This document shows positions 35,164-44,712 of a stretch of 64,000 bases of DNA, one piece after another. This DNA comes from a virus, in the IMG/VR virus record IMGVR_UViG_3300021963_005763, positions 39,954 through 103,953 of that record; one strand, written 5' to 3'. Made by a program: the position numbers and the translations under genes. Under the pieces are notes generated by a model. It did not search any database. It was given only the letters and a program-made list of their open reading frames with translations, and had not been told where the DNA came from. Within the stretch, counting starts at the first letter, position 1; every line of letters begins with the position of its first letter.

Positions 35164-38100
35164 ATGGCATTGGATAAAGATTTTAAGGTCAAAAATGGAC
35201 TGGTAGTTGTATCTACACTAACCATCCAATCAACTTCACAGAGTATTTCAACAACCACAGGCGCTGTTCAAGTAGTAGGAGGCCTAGGCCTAGCAGGTAA
35301 TCTAATTGTAGGTGGTAATCAAAACACAGCGGGTATTTTTTCCGTTACTAATACCACCTTAGCGACATCAACAGCTACAGGTGCCTTACAAGTAGCAGGT
35401 GGAGTTGGTATTGGCGGTGACGTATGGATTAGAGGCCAACTAAACGTAGCAGGTGGTATCAATGCGGTAATTACTGGTACTATTTCTACTGCTACAAATA
35501 TTCAAGGCGGGACAGCAGGTCAATTACCATATCAAAGTAGTCCAGGAAACACTGGTTTTGCCGGGCCAGGAACAGCAGGGCAAATTCTAATCAGTGGAGG
35601 AACAAGCGGCCCTAGTTTTGTTAATACTGCTAGTTTTAAAGTTGGGTATGCTGATAGTGCCGACAAATGGACTACATCTAGGACATTAACCTTATCCGGT
35701 GACCTATCTGGAAGTGCTTCTTTTGACGGCAGTTCGAATATTACTCTTACAGCCACAGTGGTTACAGATTCAGTTGCGTTAGGCACTGACACTACAGGTA
35801 TATATGTTGCTCAAGGTAGTACTGCTGGGTTTGGTATTAGTGGTAGTGCTAATACAGAAGGATCAACATTTACAATAACATCTAATGCTACAAGTTCTAA
35901 TACTGTAAGTTCGTTAGTTTATAGGGATGCTTCTGGAAATTTTTCTGCTGGAACTATCACTGCTAGTTTAACAGGCAATGTAACAGGAAATTTAACAGGC
36001 ACAGCAGATAGTTCAACAAAATGGACTAGCTCACGAACATTGACTTTGGCCGGAGATTTATCTGGTAGTGCGTCATTTGATGGCAGTTCTAATTTTACTC
36101 TAACTGCTACAATTGCAAACGATAGTGTAGCATTAGGAACTGATACGACAGGTATATATGTAGCACAGGCAGCAACAAGTGGATTTGGTATCAGCGGCAG
36201 TGCTAATACAGAAGGTTCGAACTTTACCGTGAGTTCTAATGCTACGAGCTCTAATGTAGTAAGCACTATTGTTTTTAGAGACGCATCTGGTAATTTTAGA
36301 ACTAATGCTTTAAACATTGATTCTACTACAAACTCAAATGCTACTAATTCCGGAGCACTACAGGTAGCAGGAGGCGCTGGTATTGGCGGCAATTTGTATG
36401 TAGGTGGTACAATTGTTGCGCAACAATTGACTATAGAATATACCACTGTTACTACCACTCTTGTCACAACTGATGATATAATACAGACAACTAATACTTC
36501 TTCAGCTAGCTCAACATCTACTGGTGCGCTACGAGTATCAGGCGGGGTTGGAATTGGAGGTGCTGTATATATAGGAGCTACCAGTTTTATAGCTGGTTCA
36601 CAGATTGTAACAACTTCTACGCTTGGTACAGTTGGTGTTAGCAGCATTACTGCTGGTACAGATACTCAAGTATCGGCTAGTACAGGAGCCGTATCTATAT
36701 GGGGAACATCGACCTTACAAAGTGTTACTAATAGAGGATCGTCTACTAATAACGCAGTATCTATTACAAATACAACTACTGCATCATCTACAAATTCAGG
36801 AGCACTTCAGGTAGTCGGTGGTGTCGGCGTAGGCGGAAATTTATTCGTCGGTGGCAATGTAAATATACGTGGTGTTGCGACAGGAACTATTACCACTGCT
36901 ACAAATGTTGCTAACGGCACAGCAGGACAACTGGTCTATCAAAGTAGCCCAGGTGTAACAGCATTTGTTGGTCCAGGGGCAGCAGGACAATTACTATTAA
37001 GTGCTGGTACAGGTGCTCCTGTTTATTATAACACAGGAAGTCTTGTAGTAGGTTACAGTTCAAATATTTTATTAGGCACCGCAGGGCAGCTTTTATATCA
37101 AACAGCACCAGATGTTACAGGATTTGTTGGACCAGGAACAGCAGGTCAAATTCTGTTAAGTCAAGGTGCTAACATTCCTGTATATAGAAACACCAGTAGT
37201 CTATTGGTTGGATATAGTTCTAATATTTTTGGCGGTACTATAGGACAGATTCCTTACCAAAGCGCCCCAAATACTACATTATTTGTAGGACCTGGAACCG
37301 CAGGACAAATTTTAGTTAGCACAGGAGCTAGTGCCCCCCAATATCAAAACACTTTGACATTGGCAGGAACTACAGCAGCGACATCTACAAATTCTGGAGC
37401 ATTTCAGGTAGTAGGTGGTGTAGGTATTGGTGGAGCAGTATACATAGCAAATACTAGCTTTATTTCAGGCGCACAGATTTTAACCACTGCTACAGTGAAT
37501 TCATTTGTTACTTCAGGTGTTAGCTCTGTAACTGCCGGCACAGACACTCAGGTCAGCACTTCCACTGGAGCCGTATCTATATGGGGAACATCAACCTTAC
37601 AAAGTGTTACAAATCGAGGATCATCTACTAATAACGCAATATCTATAACAAATACAACCTCAGCTACATCTACAACAACAGGGGCTCTAATTGTAACCGG
37701 AGGTGCTGGATTTGGCCAGGACGTTTATATTGGTAGAACTCTGTCTGTAGGTGGTGCTGCAGGTGGAAGTATAACTGGTGTAACATATCTAACAGCAACT
37801 AATGTATTCGTAGATGGAACGACCGCAGCTACATCAACAAATACAGGTGCTTTACAGATTATTGGGGGTGTTGGAGTAGGAGGTAATCTATTTGTAGGCG
37901 GTAATCTTAATATACGGGGTATTGCCACAGGAACAATCACTACTGCGACCAATCTTGCAGGAGGCACACCTGGTCAAGTTCCTTATCAAACGGCAGCAGG
38001 TTTAACTTCTTTTTACGGGCCAGGTACTGCTGGAAATATTTTAGTTAGTAACGGAACAAGTGCTCCTAGTTATAATAATACTTTGACTCTTACAGGAGCA

Positions 38101-40335
38101 ACTGCGGCTACCTCTACTAATTCAGGGGCATTACAGGTTGTAGGTGGAGCCGGTATTGGTGGAAAATTATATGTAGGAGGTCTAACTCAAAGCACTACAA
38201 CAGTTATAATGTATTATAACAGTTCAACTGGAGAAATTAGTTATGGCCCTTACTTTGCTTCTAGTGGAGGGGGTAGCGGTGTAATAAGCCCCTATAGTGG
38301 TATTTTCACTATCACCAATACAACTCAGGCAACAAGTACAAATACAGGCGCACTTCAAGTAACAGGTGGAGTAGGAATAAATCAGAATCTTATAGTAGCA
38401 GGTCAAACCACAGTTACAAATACCACGCAGGCGACATCTACACTTACAGGCGCACTTCAGGTAAGAGGTGGAGCAGGTGTTGGAGGTAACATATATGTAG
38501 GTGGTAGTGTAGTTGTAGGATCTGGTACAGGGGGCAGTATTGATGGCATTAATATATTAACTGCTACCACTGTTATCATATCAGGATCAGCTAATAGCAC
38601 AAGCACTAACACTGGAGTATTACAGGTAGCAGGTGGGGTTGGTATCAACCGAGATCTTTATGTAGGTGGCACAGTCAGCATAGGCACAGGTAGTGGAGGA
38701 GTACTTACAGGATTGGCTGGTGTTACCACAACTAATCTTGTAGTATCTGGGCTAACTAATTCTACCTCAACTACGACTGGCGCACTTCAGGTTAGAGGTG
38801 GAGTAGGTATTGGTGGTAATCTTGTTGTAGGTGGTGCAATAACCGCTACCAGTATTGTTATAAATGGCTTTTCAGTCAGTACTTCTTCAGGAGGAACTAC
38901 CAGTCCTTACAGTGGTATATTTACTATGACTAATTTTACCTCTGCTACAAGCACAAACACAGGTGCTCTACAAGTAGCAGGAGGAGTTGGCATAGGTGGA
39001 GAAATCTATGCTGGTGGACATATTGTTTCTGATAGAATCATACAATCACCCTTCCCAATTAGTAGCCCACGAAATGTTTTATTTAGAGGAACTGGAGTAT
39101 TAACGTCTGGAACATCATTCTCTGCTGCATTTACAGGACCTACAAAGTCCACGGTTCATCCCAATGGTATGTTTTTAGCTGTGGCATTTTATGGTGGGAA
39201 TGGCGTCCAGGTTATGTCCATAAACACATCTACAGGTCTACTTTCTAGTACTTTTAGTCAAAACGGACTAGGTAACTGTTATGATATAACCTTTCATCCT
39301 AAAGGTAAGTTTGCCTATGTTGCTGGTTACCAAAACAATTTAATCTATGCCTATACAGTCAGCCAACTTATTGGGGTGTTAACGCCGATAACCAGTTACG
39401 CCACAGGCAGTGCAAATCCTCAAAGTGTTTGGGTTGATCCTACAGGCAGATTCTTGTTCTCTGCCAATTATACTGGTAACAGTGTTTCTGTATGGCGTAT
39501 AGATCAAACTAGCGGAGCTTTGACCAGCGTTCAATCGGGCTTAGGAATAGGTGGACTTGCTGTAGATCTTTGTACTGATAACACGGGTCGATTTTTGTTT
39601 GTATTGAATAGATCTACCAATAGTGTAATGACTTACAGTATTAATCAAGTTACAGGACAACTTACATCACTTTCTTCAATAAACACAGGAATAAATGGAC
39701 CTTACACACTTACCCTACATCCCAATGGCCGATTTATCTATGTAGCCAGTGGATCAAACAGTGCTATATGCTACTTTGAAATAAATCAAACTACAGGCGC
39801 TCTTACTTATATAAACAGTGTAGCGGCAGGATCAGCTAATGGATTATATCAAATTAAGATAGAACCAACTGGTAATATTCTTTACGCCTATAACTATACT
39901 GATAGTAGATTTTTTCAGTATTATATTGATCCTGGTTCAGGAGATCTGAAACAAATAGGTGCTACACCTACTGTGCTTCAAGGACAATATTTCAGCATTG
40001 ATCCTACCGGTAAGTACCTTTATCTCAGCTACCTTAATGATCAAAGAGTATCACCGTTTATAATCAATAACTTTCATGTAGGATCATTAACAGTAGCAGG
40101 ATCAATAGTAGTAGGTACTGCAGGCACAGGTAATATAACTAATGTAGGATTATTCAGTGCTACTACAGTAGTGGTTTCTGGAGCAACTGCTTCTACAGGA
40201 ACAAATACAGGGGCATTGACTGTTACAGGCGGAGCAGGCATAGGTGGTGACTTATATGCCGGCGGAAATGTCTATGCAGGCGGTGTAGATGTTAAAGCAT
40301 TAGCATTAGCAATGAGTGTAGCGTTTGGTATGTAA
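35164..40335 (+). CDS. Long fibre with embedded seven-bladed beta-propeller
   Basis: A 1723-residue fibre. Residues 1-1280 contain 14 GGVGIGG-type repeats and five PYQS-type repeats. Between about 165 and 400 a unit of about 118 residues (SRTLTLSGDLSGSASFDGSS onward) occurs twice almost unchanged. Residues about 1300-1640 are different: seven repeats with the pattern hPxGxFLYVxxxxxNxVxxYxIxxxTGxL (for example DPTGRFLFSANYTGNSVSVW), the hallmark of the lactonase/YncE beta-propeller superfamily. One more GGAGIGG unit and a short end (ALALAMSVAFGM) follow. The propeller is probably a host-ligand-binding head on the fibre; enzymatic activity is not shown. Confidence 0.75.
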   Translation: MALDKDFKVKNGLVVVSTLTIQSTSQSISTTTGAVQVVGGLGLAGNLIVGGNQNTAGIFSVTNTTLATSTATGALQVAGGVGIGGDVWIRGQLNVAGGINAVITGTISTATNIQGGTAGQLPYQSSPGNTGFAGPGTAGQILISGGTSGPSFVNTASFKVGYADSADKWTTSRTLTLSGDLSGSASFDGSSNITLTATVVTDSVALGTDTTGIYVAQGSTAGFGISGSANTEGSTFTITSNATSSNTVSSLVYRDASGNFSAGTITASLTGNVTGNLTGTADSSTKWTSSRTLTLAGDLSGSASFDGSSNFTLTATIANDSVALGTDTTGIYVAQAATSGFGISGSANTEGSNFTVSSNATSSNVVSTIVFRDASGNFRTNALNIDSTTNSNATNSGALQVAGGAGIGGNLYVGGTIVAQQLTIEYTTVTTTLVTTDDIIQTTNTSSASSTSTGALRVSGGVGIGGAVYIGATSFIAGSQIVTTSTLGTVGVSSITAGTDTQVSASTGAVSIWGTSTLQSVTNRGSSTNNAVSITNTTTASSTNSGALQVVGGVGVGGNLFVGGNVNIRGVATGTITTATNVANGTAGQLVYQSSPGVTAFVGPGAAGQLLLSAGTGAPVYYNTGSLVVGYSSNILLGTAGQLLYQTAPDVTGFVGPGTAGQILLSQGANIPVYRNTSSLLVGYSSNIFGGTIGQIPYQSAPNTTLFVGPGTAGQILVSTGASAPQYQNTLTLAGTTAATSTNSGAFQVVGGVGIGGAVYIANTSFISGAQILTTATVNSFVTSGVSSVTAGTDTQVSTSTGAVSIWGTSTLQSVTNRGSSTNNAISITNTTSATSTTTGALIVTGGAGFGQDVYIGRTLSVGGAAGGSITGVTYLTATNVFVDGTTAATSTNTGALQIIGGVGVGGNLFVGGNLNIRGIATGTITTATNLAGGTPGQVPYQTAAGLTSFYGPGTAGNILVSNGTSAPSYNNTLTLTGATAATSTNSGALQVVGGAGIGGKLYVGGLTQSTTTVIMYYNSSTGEISYGPYFASSGGGSGVISPYSGIFTITNTTQATSTNTGALQVTGGVGINQNLIVAGQTTVTNTTQATSTLTGALQVRGGAGVGGNIYVGGSVVVGSGTGGSIDGINILTATTVIISGSANSTSTNTGVLQVAGGVGINRDLYVGGTVSIGTGSGGVLTGLAGVTTTNLVVSGLTNSTSTTTGALQVRGGVGIGGNLVVGGAITATSIVINGFSVSTSSGGTTSPYSGIFTMTNFTSATSTNTGALQVAGGVGIGGEIYAGGHIVSDRIIQSPFPISSPRNVLFRGTGVLTSGTSFSAAFTGPTKSTVHPNGMFLAVAFYGGNGVQVMSINTSTGLLSSTFSQNGLGNCYDITFHPKGKFAYVAGYQNNLIYAYTVSQLIGVLTPITSYATGSANPQSVWVDPTGRFLFSANYTGNSVSVWRIDQTSGALTSVQSGLGIGGLAVDLCTDNTGRFLFVLNRSTNSVMTYSINQVTGQLTSLSSINTGINGPYTLTLHPNGRFIYVASGSNSAICYFEINQTTGALTYINSVAAGSANGLYQIKIEPTGNILYAYNYTDSRFFQYYIDPGSGDLKQIGATPTVLQGQYFSIDPTGKYLYLSYLNDQRVSPFIINNFHVGSLTVAGSIVVGTAGTGNITNVGLFSATTVVVSGATASTGTNTGALTVTGGAGIGGDLYAGGNVYAGGVDVKALALAMSVAFGM
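35664..36375 (+). repeat. Tandem duplication of a fibre module
   Basis: The stretch starting near 35664 (encoding TSRTLTLSGDLSGSASFDGS) recurs about 354 bases later near 36018 with most residues unchanged, including DSVALGTDTTGIYVAQ and GFGISGSANTEGS. The two copies differ at many synonymous sites, so the duplication is not recent. Limits are approximate. Confidence 0.7.
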
Positions 40336-40338
40336 ATA
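40331..40338 (+). promoter_or_regulatory. Late promoter TGTAAATA
   Basis: Starts within the final codons of the propeller fibre gene; predicted start near 40344, followed by AGAGGA and ATG 40357. Confidence 0.5.
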
Positions 40339-40356
40339 AAGAATTAGAGGAAAATT

Positions 40357-43242
40357 ATGGGAAAAAGACAAGAACGAAGTTGGGTTTTTACACCGGGGGC
40401 TATTGGTGTGGGGACTATCGTTATTCCAGGTAATATACGATTAGAACAAATATTATTAATAACTAATGTAACAAGAAACATAATTCTTTATAATTTTGCC
40501 GATGTTGCTTATGCCAGCACTACTGTAGTTCATACAGCTAGCGATCAAGCTACTAATTTTCCTAAAATTACTCAACGTGAATCTGGTTATACTACTATTA
40601 CACTACGTGTAAACACAACTAGTCATAATGCCAACGACAGATTAAGTATTTTAATAGAAGAAACTGAAGCACTGTTTAGACCATTTAGATTTGGTACAGA
40701 CGCAATTGAACGTATAAGAATAAGTCAAGGCCAGTCTATGATTGATGCTGACTTTGAATACGGGCTACAGCCTACTAAGTGGGCAGCGTATGGTCTTGTT
40801 AGGGGTTATAATTCTATATACGAAATTCCTGGTGTAGATTTGACAATTACCAGCATTATCACAGAAGGACAAAGCCCTAAGAGTACTATTTCTTTGGTTA
40901 CTAATATCCCTCATGGCATATCACCGGGACAGGCTGTTAGTGTTACCGGAGTAAATGATAACATTACAGGATTCAGTCGAGCAGATGGTTTATTTTTTGT
41001 ATCTTCTGCAAGCAATGTCACAATTACATATACAGCATGGGGAGTAGTTGGTTCTGCCGGACAGTCTTTATTGAGTGATGCTACAAATATCAGACGTGCT
41101 GGCATTTACACTGGCGCAACTTTGAATGTTGCATCAATTTCGGGGGGTGGAACTACAATGACTGTTACATTTAACAGTAATCACGGGCTAGTTCCAGGAA
41201 GTCCAATTTTTGCCAGTGCCTCTGGAGGAACTAACCCGCAAAATGCCACAGGCCCATTTTATGTAACATCAGTCCCTAGCGCAATTCAAATTACTTATAC
41301 AGCAGTTGCAACTTCATCACCTACCTCGGTGGCTATCTATTGTATCAGCGGAGCTCAAATTATTCATAGACCGTTTGACGGCGGAGTAATATTATCAACC
41401 GGTGTGCCGAGTTATGGTGCTAATGTCATTAGAATTAGTAAAAAGTATTTTAGATATCAATCTGGTAAAGGATTGTTATGGTCCACAGGCACCCTATTCA
41501 AACCTAATTACGATATAGAAAATCTAACACAGTCAGGATCAGTTGCAGGCAGCACATTGACTATAACTGTAGACAATATTGTTCACGGATTACAGGTAGG
41601 TTGTCAAATTCGAGTTGAAGGATTTACAGCTACTCCTGAATATAATCAATTATATACAGTGGCCAGTATCGTAGATGATTATGCTTTTACAGTTACTACA
41701 CCGACCGCAGTAAACCCATCAGGACCTACATTTGGGCAAACTCAAAAAGTGGTAGTAGAGAACTGGCACGGAGCAACAATTAGGGCAGGGTGTTTTGATG
41801 ATCAAAACGGGATGTTTTGGGAATTTGATGGTATGAATATCTGTGTGGTTAGAAGGGCAGCTACACAACAGTTATTAGGATTAGTAACAATAAACAGTAA
41901 CAGCAATCAAGTAACAGGTGCGACTACTAAATTTAGATCACAAGTTAGAGCAGGAGACAAGATAGTTATACGAGGAATGACACATGTTGTAACTGCGGTT
42001 AACAGCGACACGTCTATGTTTGTTAATCCTGACTACAGGGGTTCTACAAACGCAGTTCAGGTTAAAGCTAGTATTGTGATAGAAACACGAGCAAGACAAC
42101 AAGAATTTAATATTGATAGGTTTGACGGGACTGGCCCATCTGGATTTGTGTTAAATTTCAATCGTATGCACATGCTTGGTATTCAGTACACATGGTACGG
42201 TGCTGGTTTTATTGACTTTATGTGTAGAGGCAGTGACGGTAATTGGTTGTTTGCACATAGAATTAAAAATAACAATATTAACTATGAAGCTCATATGAGA
42301 ACCGGTAATTTACCTGTACGATATAGCATTGAAAATGAACCTGCTGTAAACTCTTATCTCACAGCAGCTATGACTTCTATACAAAATACCATAACTTTAC
42401 AAGACAATACATTTTATCCAAATACAGGCACTGTTTATATAGATAACGAATTGATAAATTATACAGGAAAATCAGGACTGACATTGTTAACAGGCTGTAC
42501 TCGAGCAGCTACTCTAACTCAATGGATTAATGGAGGCACACAGTCATTTACAGCAGGCACAGCTGACATTCATTCAGTTGGTACCGGAGTGTTATTGATT
42601 TCAAACTATGCCAGTCCCACTTTGAGTCATTGGGGTAGTGCGTTATTATGTGACGGTATGTTTGATAATGATCGTGGTTACATTTTTAGTTATCAACGAA
42701 CAGACCAACAAATTGTATTGAGCAATGGTACTAGTACACAATTTGTGTTAAGATTAGCACCTAGTGTGAGCAATGGACAAATAGGTAACCTAGGCACTAG
42801 AGATTTATTAAATAGAAGTACTTTGTTACTTCAAAGTATTACCATATCTACTTCTAGATCAGCCAACCAACCAAACAGTGTGATTTGTGAAGGTGTTCTT
42901 AATCCGAAAAATCTAACAGGTGCTACGTACTTTGCCTTAAACGGCGAATCGGTAGGTGGACAACCTAGTTTCGCACAAATCGGAACTTCCCCTTCATTTA
43001 GCAGCGGCACTTATGCCTTACCGGGTGAACAGGTTTTTGCTTTTGCCTGTAACCCTAACTCTGACGCAACCTTAGACCTAACTCAATTGAAGGAATTATC
43101 TAACAGTCCATTTGGCGGTTCGGGTGTATATCCAGATGGACCGGATACATTGGCCATTAATGTACGTGTGTCTGGTGGCCAAAGTGGTAGTGCTGAAGTG
43201 AGACTGGCTATTTTATTGCGTTGGTCAGAAGCTCAAGCCTAA
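40357..43242 (+). CDS. Large virion structural protein of marine T4-like type
   Basis: A 961-residue protein. The segment LFRPFRFGTDAIERIRISQG, QSMIDADFEYGLQPTKWAAY is one I associate with a conserved structural protein of marine T4-like phages of unknown role. At least three HGL/HGI-type modules (NIPHGISPGQAVSVTG, NSNHGLVPGSPIFAS, NIVHGLQVGCQIRVEG) resemble the FCCH-like beta modules common in phage appendages. LHMLGIQYTWYGAGFIDF-like and QPSFAQIG segments follow. It closes the plus-strand fibre cluster. Baseplate-peripheral or fibre-linking function is possible. Confidence 0.7.
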   Translation: MGKRQERSWVFTPGAIGVGTIVIPGNIRLEQILLITNVTRNIILYNFADVAYASTTVVHTASDQATNFPKITQRESGYTTITLRVNTTSHNANDRLSILIEETEALFRPFRFGTDAIERIRISQGQSMIDADFEYGLQPTKWAAYGLVRGYNSIYEIPGVDLTITSIITEGQSPKSTISLVTNIPHGISPGQAVSVTGVNDNITGFSRADGLFFVSSASNVTITYTAWGVVGSAGQSLLSDATNIRRAGIYTGATLNVASISGGGTTMTVTFNSNHGLVPGSPIFASASGGTNPQNATGPFYVTSVPSAIQITYTAVATSSPTSVAIYCISGAQIIHRPFDGGVILSTGVPSYGANVIRISKKYFRYQSGKGLLWSTGTLFKPNYDIENLTQSGSVAGSTLTITVDNIVHGLQVGCQIRVEGFTATPEYNQLYTVASIVDDYAFTVTTPTAVNPSGPTFGQTQKVVVENWHGATIRAGCFDDQNGMFWEFDGMNICVVRRAATQQLLGLVTINSNSNQVTGATTKFRSQVRAGDKIVIRGMTHVVTAVNSDTSMFVNPDYRGSTNAVQVKASIVIETRARQQEFNIDRFDGTGPSGFVLNFNRMHMLGIQYTWYGAGFIDFMCRGSDGNWLFAHRIKNNNINYEAHMRTGNLPVRYSIENEPAVNSYLTAAMTSIQNTITLQDNTFYPNTGTVYIDNELINYTGKSGLTLLTGCTRAATLTQWINGGTQSFTAGTADIHSVGTGVLLISNYASPTLSHWGSALLCDGMFDNDRGYIFSYQRTDQQIVLSNGTSTQFVLRLAPSVSNGQIGNLGTRDLLNRSTLLLQSITISTSRSANQPNSVICEGVLNPKNLTGATYFALNGESVGGQPSFAQIGTSPSFSSGTYALPGEQVFAFACNPNSDATLDLTQLKELSNSPFGGSGVYPDGPDTLAINVRVSGGQSGSAEVRLAILLRWSEAQA

Positions 43243-43252
43243 ACGATTTGTA

Positions 43253-43260
43253 GGTAAATA
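43253..43260 (+). promoter_or_regulatory. Possible late promoter GGTAAATA
   Basis: Followed at once by an inverted repeat AACTGA/TCAGTT (43260-43276). About 90 bases upstream of the next clear gene; the closer TATAAATA at 43324 is the better candidate. Confidence 0.35.
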
Positions 43261-43323
43261 ACTGATTATATCAGTTTATATTATGACTTTATCTCAAAAA
43301 AATTGTTTAGGATTATCTGCGTC

Positions 43324-43331
43324 TATAAATA
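43324..43331 (+). promoter_or_regulatory. Late promoter TATAAATA
   Basis: A perfect T4 consensus, 21 bases before ATG 43353. The predicted leader is about 16 bases and holds TTAGGTAA as a weak Shine-Dalgarno. Confidence 0.65.
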
Positions 43332-43352
43332 GAGGTGCCATTAGGTAATTAT

Positions 43353-43589
43353 ATGGCAAATTTAATCCCGCCAACAGGTGCTCAAATATCGTTCGGTGCT
43401 GTAAATCAGGCATTTACTAACCTTACACCAGGATCGACAGGTAATGCTCCAAGTGGCGGTCAAAATATTAAACTTAGCGCGGTGTTAGGATCAAAACCAA
43501 CCTATGGAATTGGACAAACTACAGGAACACAGATTAGTTTTTCACTGACCTTCGGCGGGAAATCCACACCTTACAATTATCCAGGATAA
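43353..43589 (+). CDS. Small Gly/Thr-rich virion-type protein
   Basis: A 78-residue protein, not recognised by name. It begins MANLIPPTGAQISFGAVN and ends FGGKSTPYNYPG. Short proteins with this ISFGAVNQAF opening and Gly/Thr-rich body are found among appendage genes of marine phages. ATG 43353 is preferred over GTG 43335 because of the TATAAATA promoter and leader. The stop lies two bases before the next start. Confidence 0.55.
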   Translation: MANLIPPTGAQISFGAVNQAFTNLTPGSTGNAPSGGQNIKLSAVLGSKPTYGIGQTTGTQISFSLTFGGKSTPYNYPG

Positions 43590-43591
43590 GC

Positions 43592-44062
43592 ATGAAAGTA
43601 ACTGATATAGATAAAATATTAAAATCAGCAACTACAACTACAAAATGGGAATTAGATAATATAGTATATTGGGATAGAACAACCAATCCTCAAACATTAT
43701 TAAATTTCCTCAATAGAATACTACATCTTAGTCATATAGAATTTAAAAGTTGTACTGAAACTGTAGAATTAGAATATCTATTGTCTATGTTAGACGATTT
43801 AGATGTTAGAGAATGTTGTGATATTTTAGATTCTAGTAATGATGAAGATGTTAAAATGAGATTTATAGAAAATCTAGCTAGAACTTGTGCCATAGAAACG
43901 TTAACTATGGGTAAGCTCAGTTTTGAAAGCATGAATACCGCTTGTAAATTAAGTCCTACTGATTTTATACTATGCGCTAAACGCACCCAGGATCTAATTA
44001 ATGCCATACATGGTTTAGTAATAAAGGGTGAAACTCTAAGCAAAGATGTGGCGGGCGCATGA
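43592..44062 (+). CDS. Unknown helical protein
   Basis: A 156-residue protein of no family I recognise. It is predicted to be helical throughout, with acidic and Cys-containing helices (ELEYLLSMLDDLDVRECCDI, DVKMRFIENLARTCAIETL, DFILCAKRTQDLINAIHGL). It overlaps the start of the glycosyltransferase gene by four bases (ATGA), so the two are translationally coupled and may act together. Confidence 0.6.
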   Translation: MKVTDIDKILKSATTTTKWELDNIVYWDRTTNPQTLLNFLNRILHLSHIEFKSCTETVELEYLLSMLDDLDVRECCDILDSSNDEDVKMRFIENLARTCAIETLTMGKLSFESMNTACKLSPTDFILCAKRTQDLINAIHGLVIKGETLSKDVAGA

Positions 44063-44712
44063 AAAAGTCAGTTTTTGGAACTACAACATGGAGTAATAAG
44101 AAAGGTAAGCTAGCTGTATGTATTCCAGTGCGAGATACCTTACATAGTGCTCATGCTCTATGTCTAGCTGAAATGGTAAAATTAAACACTCAAAATAATA
44201 TAGATACGCATGTTTTTATGGATGCCAGTACCATATTATTAACGCAACGTGAACACCTAGCCACTGAAGCACTTAATTTAGGGTCAGAATATACTTTATG
44301 GTTAGACAGTGATATTACTTTCCCTAGTAGCATTGCTATGAGATTAATGTCACATAATGAACCTTTGGTAGCATGTAATTACATAAGGCGCCAACTACCG
44401 GCAAAAGGTGTGGCCTATGAAGTTATAGGAGATTGGCAAAACCCACTATCCTTTGACATCGAGGATGAATTAGTTGATGTACAAGGAGTAGGTATGGGTT
44501 GTATGCTTATGAAAACTGAAATTTTAACTAAGATACAAAAACCTTGGTTTGAATTTGGTTGGAGTCCAGACTCTAATGACTTTCTTGGAGAAGATATGCT
44601 GTTTTGTCAAAAGGCTACAAAGGCTGGATACACGGTAAAAATTGATACAGCATTGAGCCACGAATTAAGGCACTTAGGAACCTGGGCGTTTGGTCCTGAT
44701 TTGTTAGATTAA
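44059..44712 (+). CDS. GT-A-fold glycosyltransferase (family 2-like)
   Basis: A 217-residue nucleotide-sugar transferase candidate. The pattern is AVCIPVRDTLHSAHA at the N-terminus, then YTLWLDSDITFPSS with a DxD-type metal-binding motif at 83-85, LVACNYIRRQLP, and a later GEDMLFCQKATKAGY acidic motif, all typical of small phage GT-A enzymes. The likely role is modifying phage DNA, a virion protein or host surface sugar; the substrate cannot be read. No membrane segment. Its stop overlaps the stop of the convergent Nudix gene by nine bases. Confidence 0.78.
   Translation: MKKSVFGTTTWSNKKGKLAVCIPVRDTLHSAHALCLAEMVKLNTQNNIDTHVFMDASTILLTQREHLATEALNLGSEYTLWLDSDITFPSSIAMRLMSHNEPLVACNYIRRQLPAKGVAYEVIGDWQNPLSFDIEDELVDVQGVGMGCMLMKTEILTKIQKPWFEFGWSPDSNDFLGEDMLFCQKATKAGYTVKIDTALSHELRHLGTWAFGPDLLD

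Noticed and set aside
35919-36647. A 242-codon minus-strand ORF inside the long fibre gene (and similar antisense ORFs at 14024-14506, 17090-17614, 22504-22767).
   Set aside because: They lie opposite repeat-rich genes whose biased codons leave the antisense frame open; their translations are Val/Pro- or Ser-rich and carry no start signal.
22412-40335. A diversity-generating retroelement acting on the fibres.
   Set aside because: No reverse transcriptase and no template/variable repeat pair with adenine-specific differences was seen; variation looks like ordinary repeat divergence.
43283-43348. A 21-codon ORF (MTLSQKNCLGLSASINRGAI start) between the 961-residue gene and the small Gly/Thr-rich gene.
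   Set aside because: No Shine-Dalgarno, no exact late-promoter spacing, and it runs through the TATAAATA promoter of the next gene.
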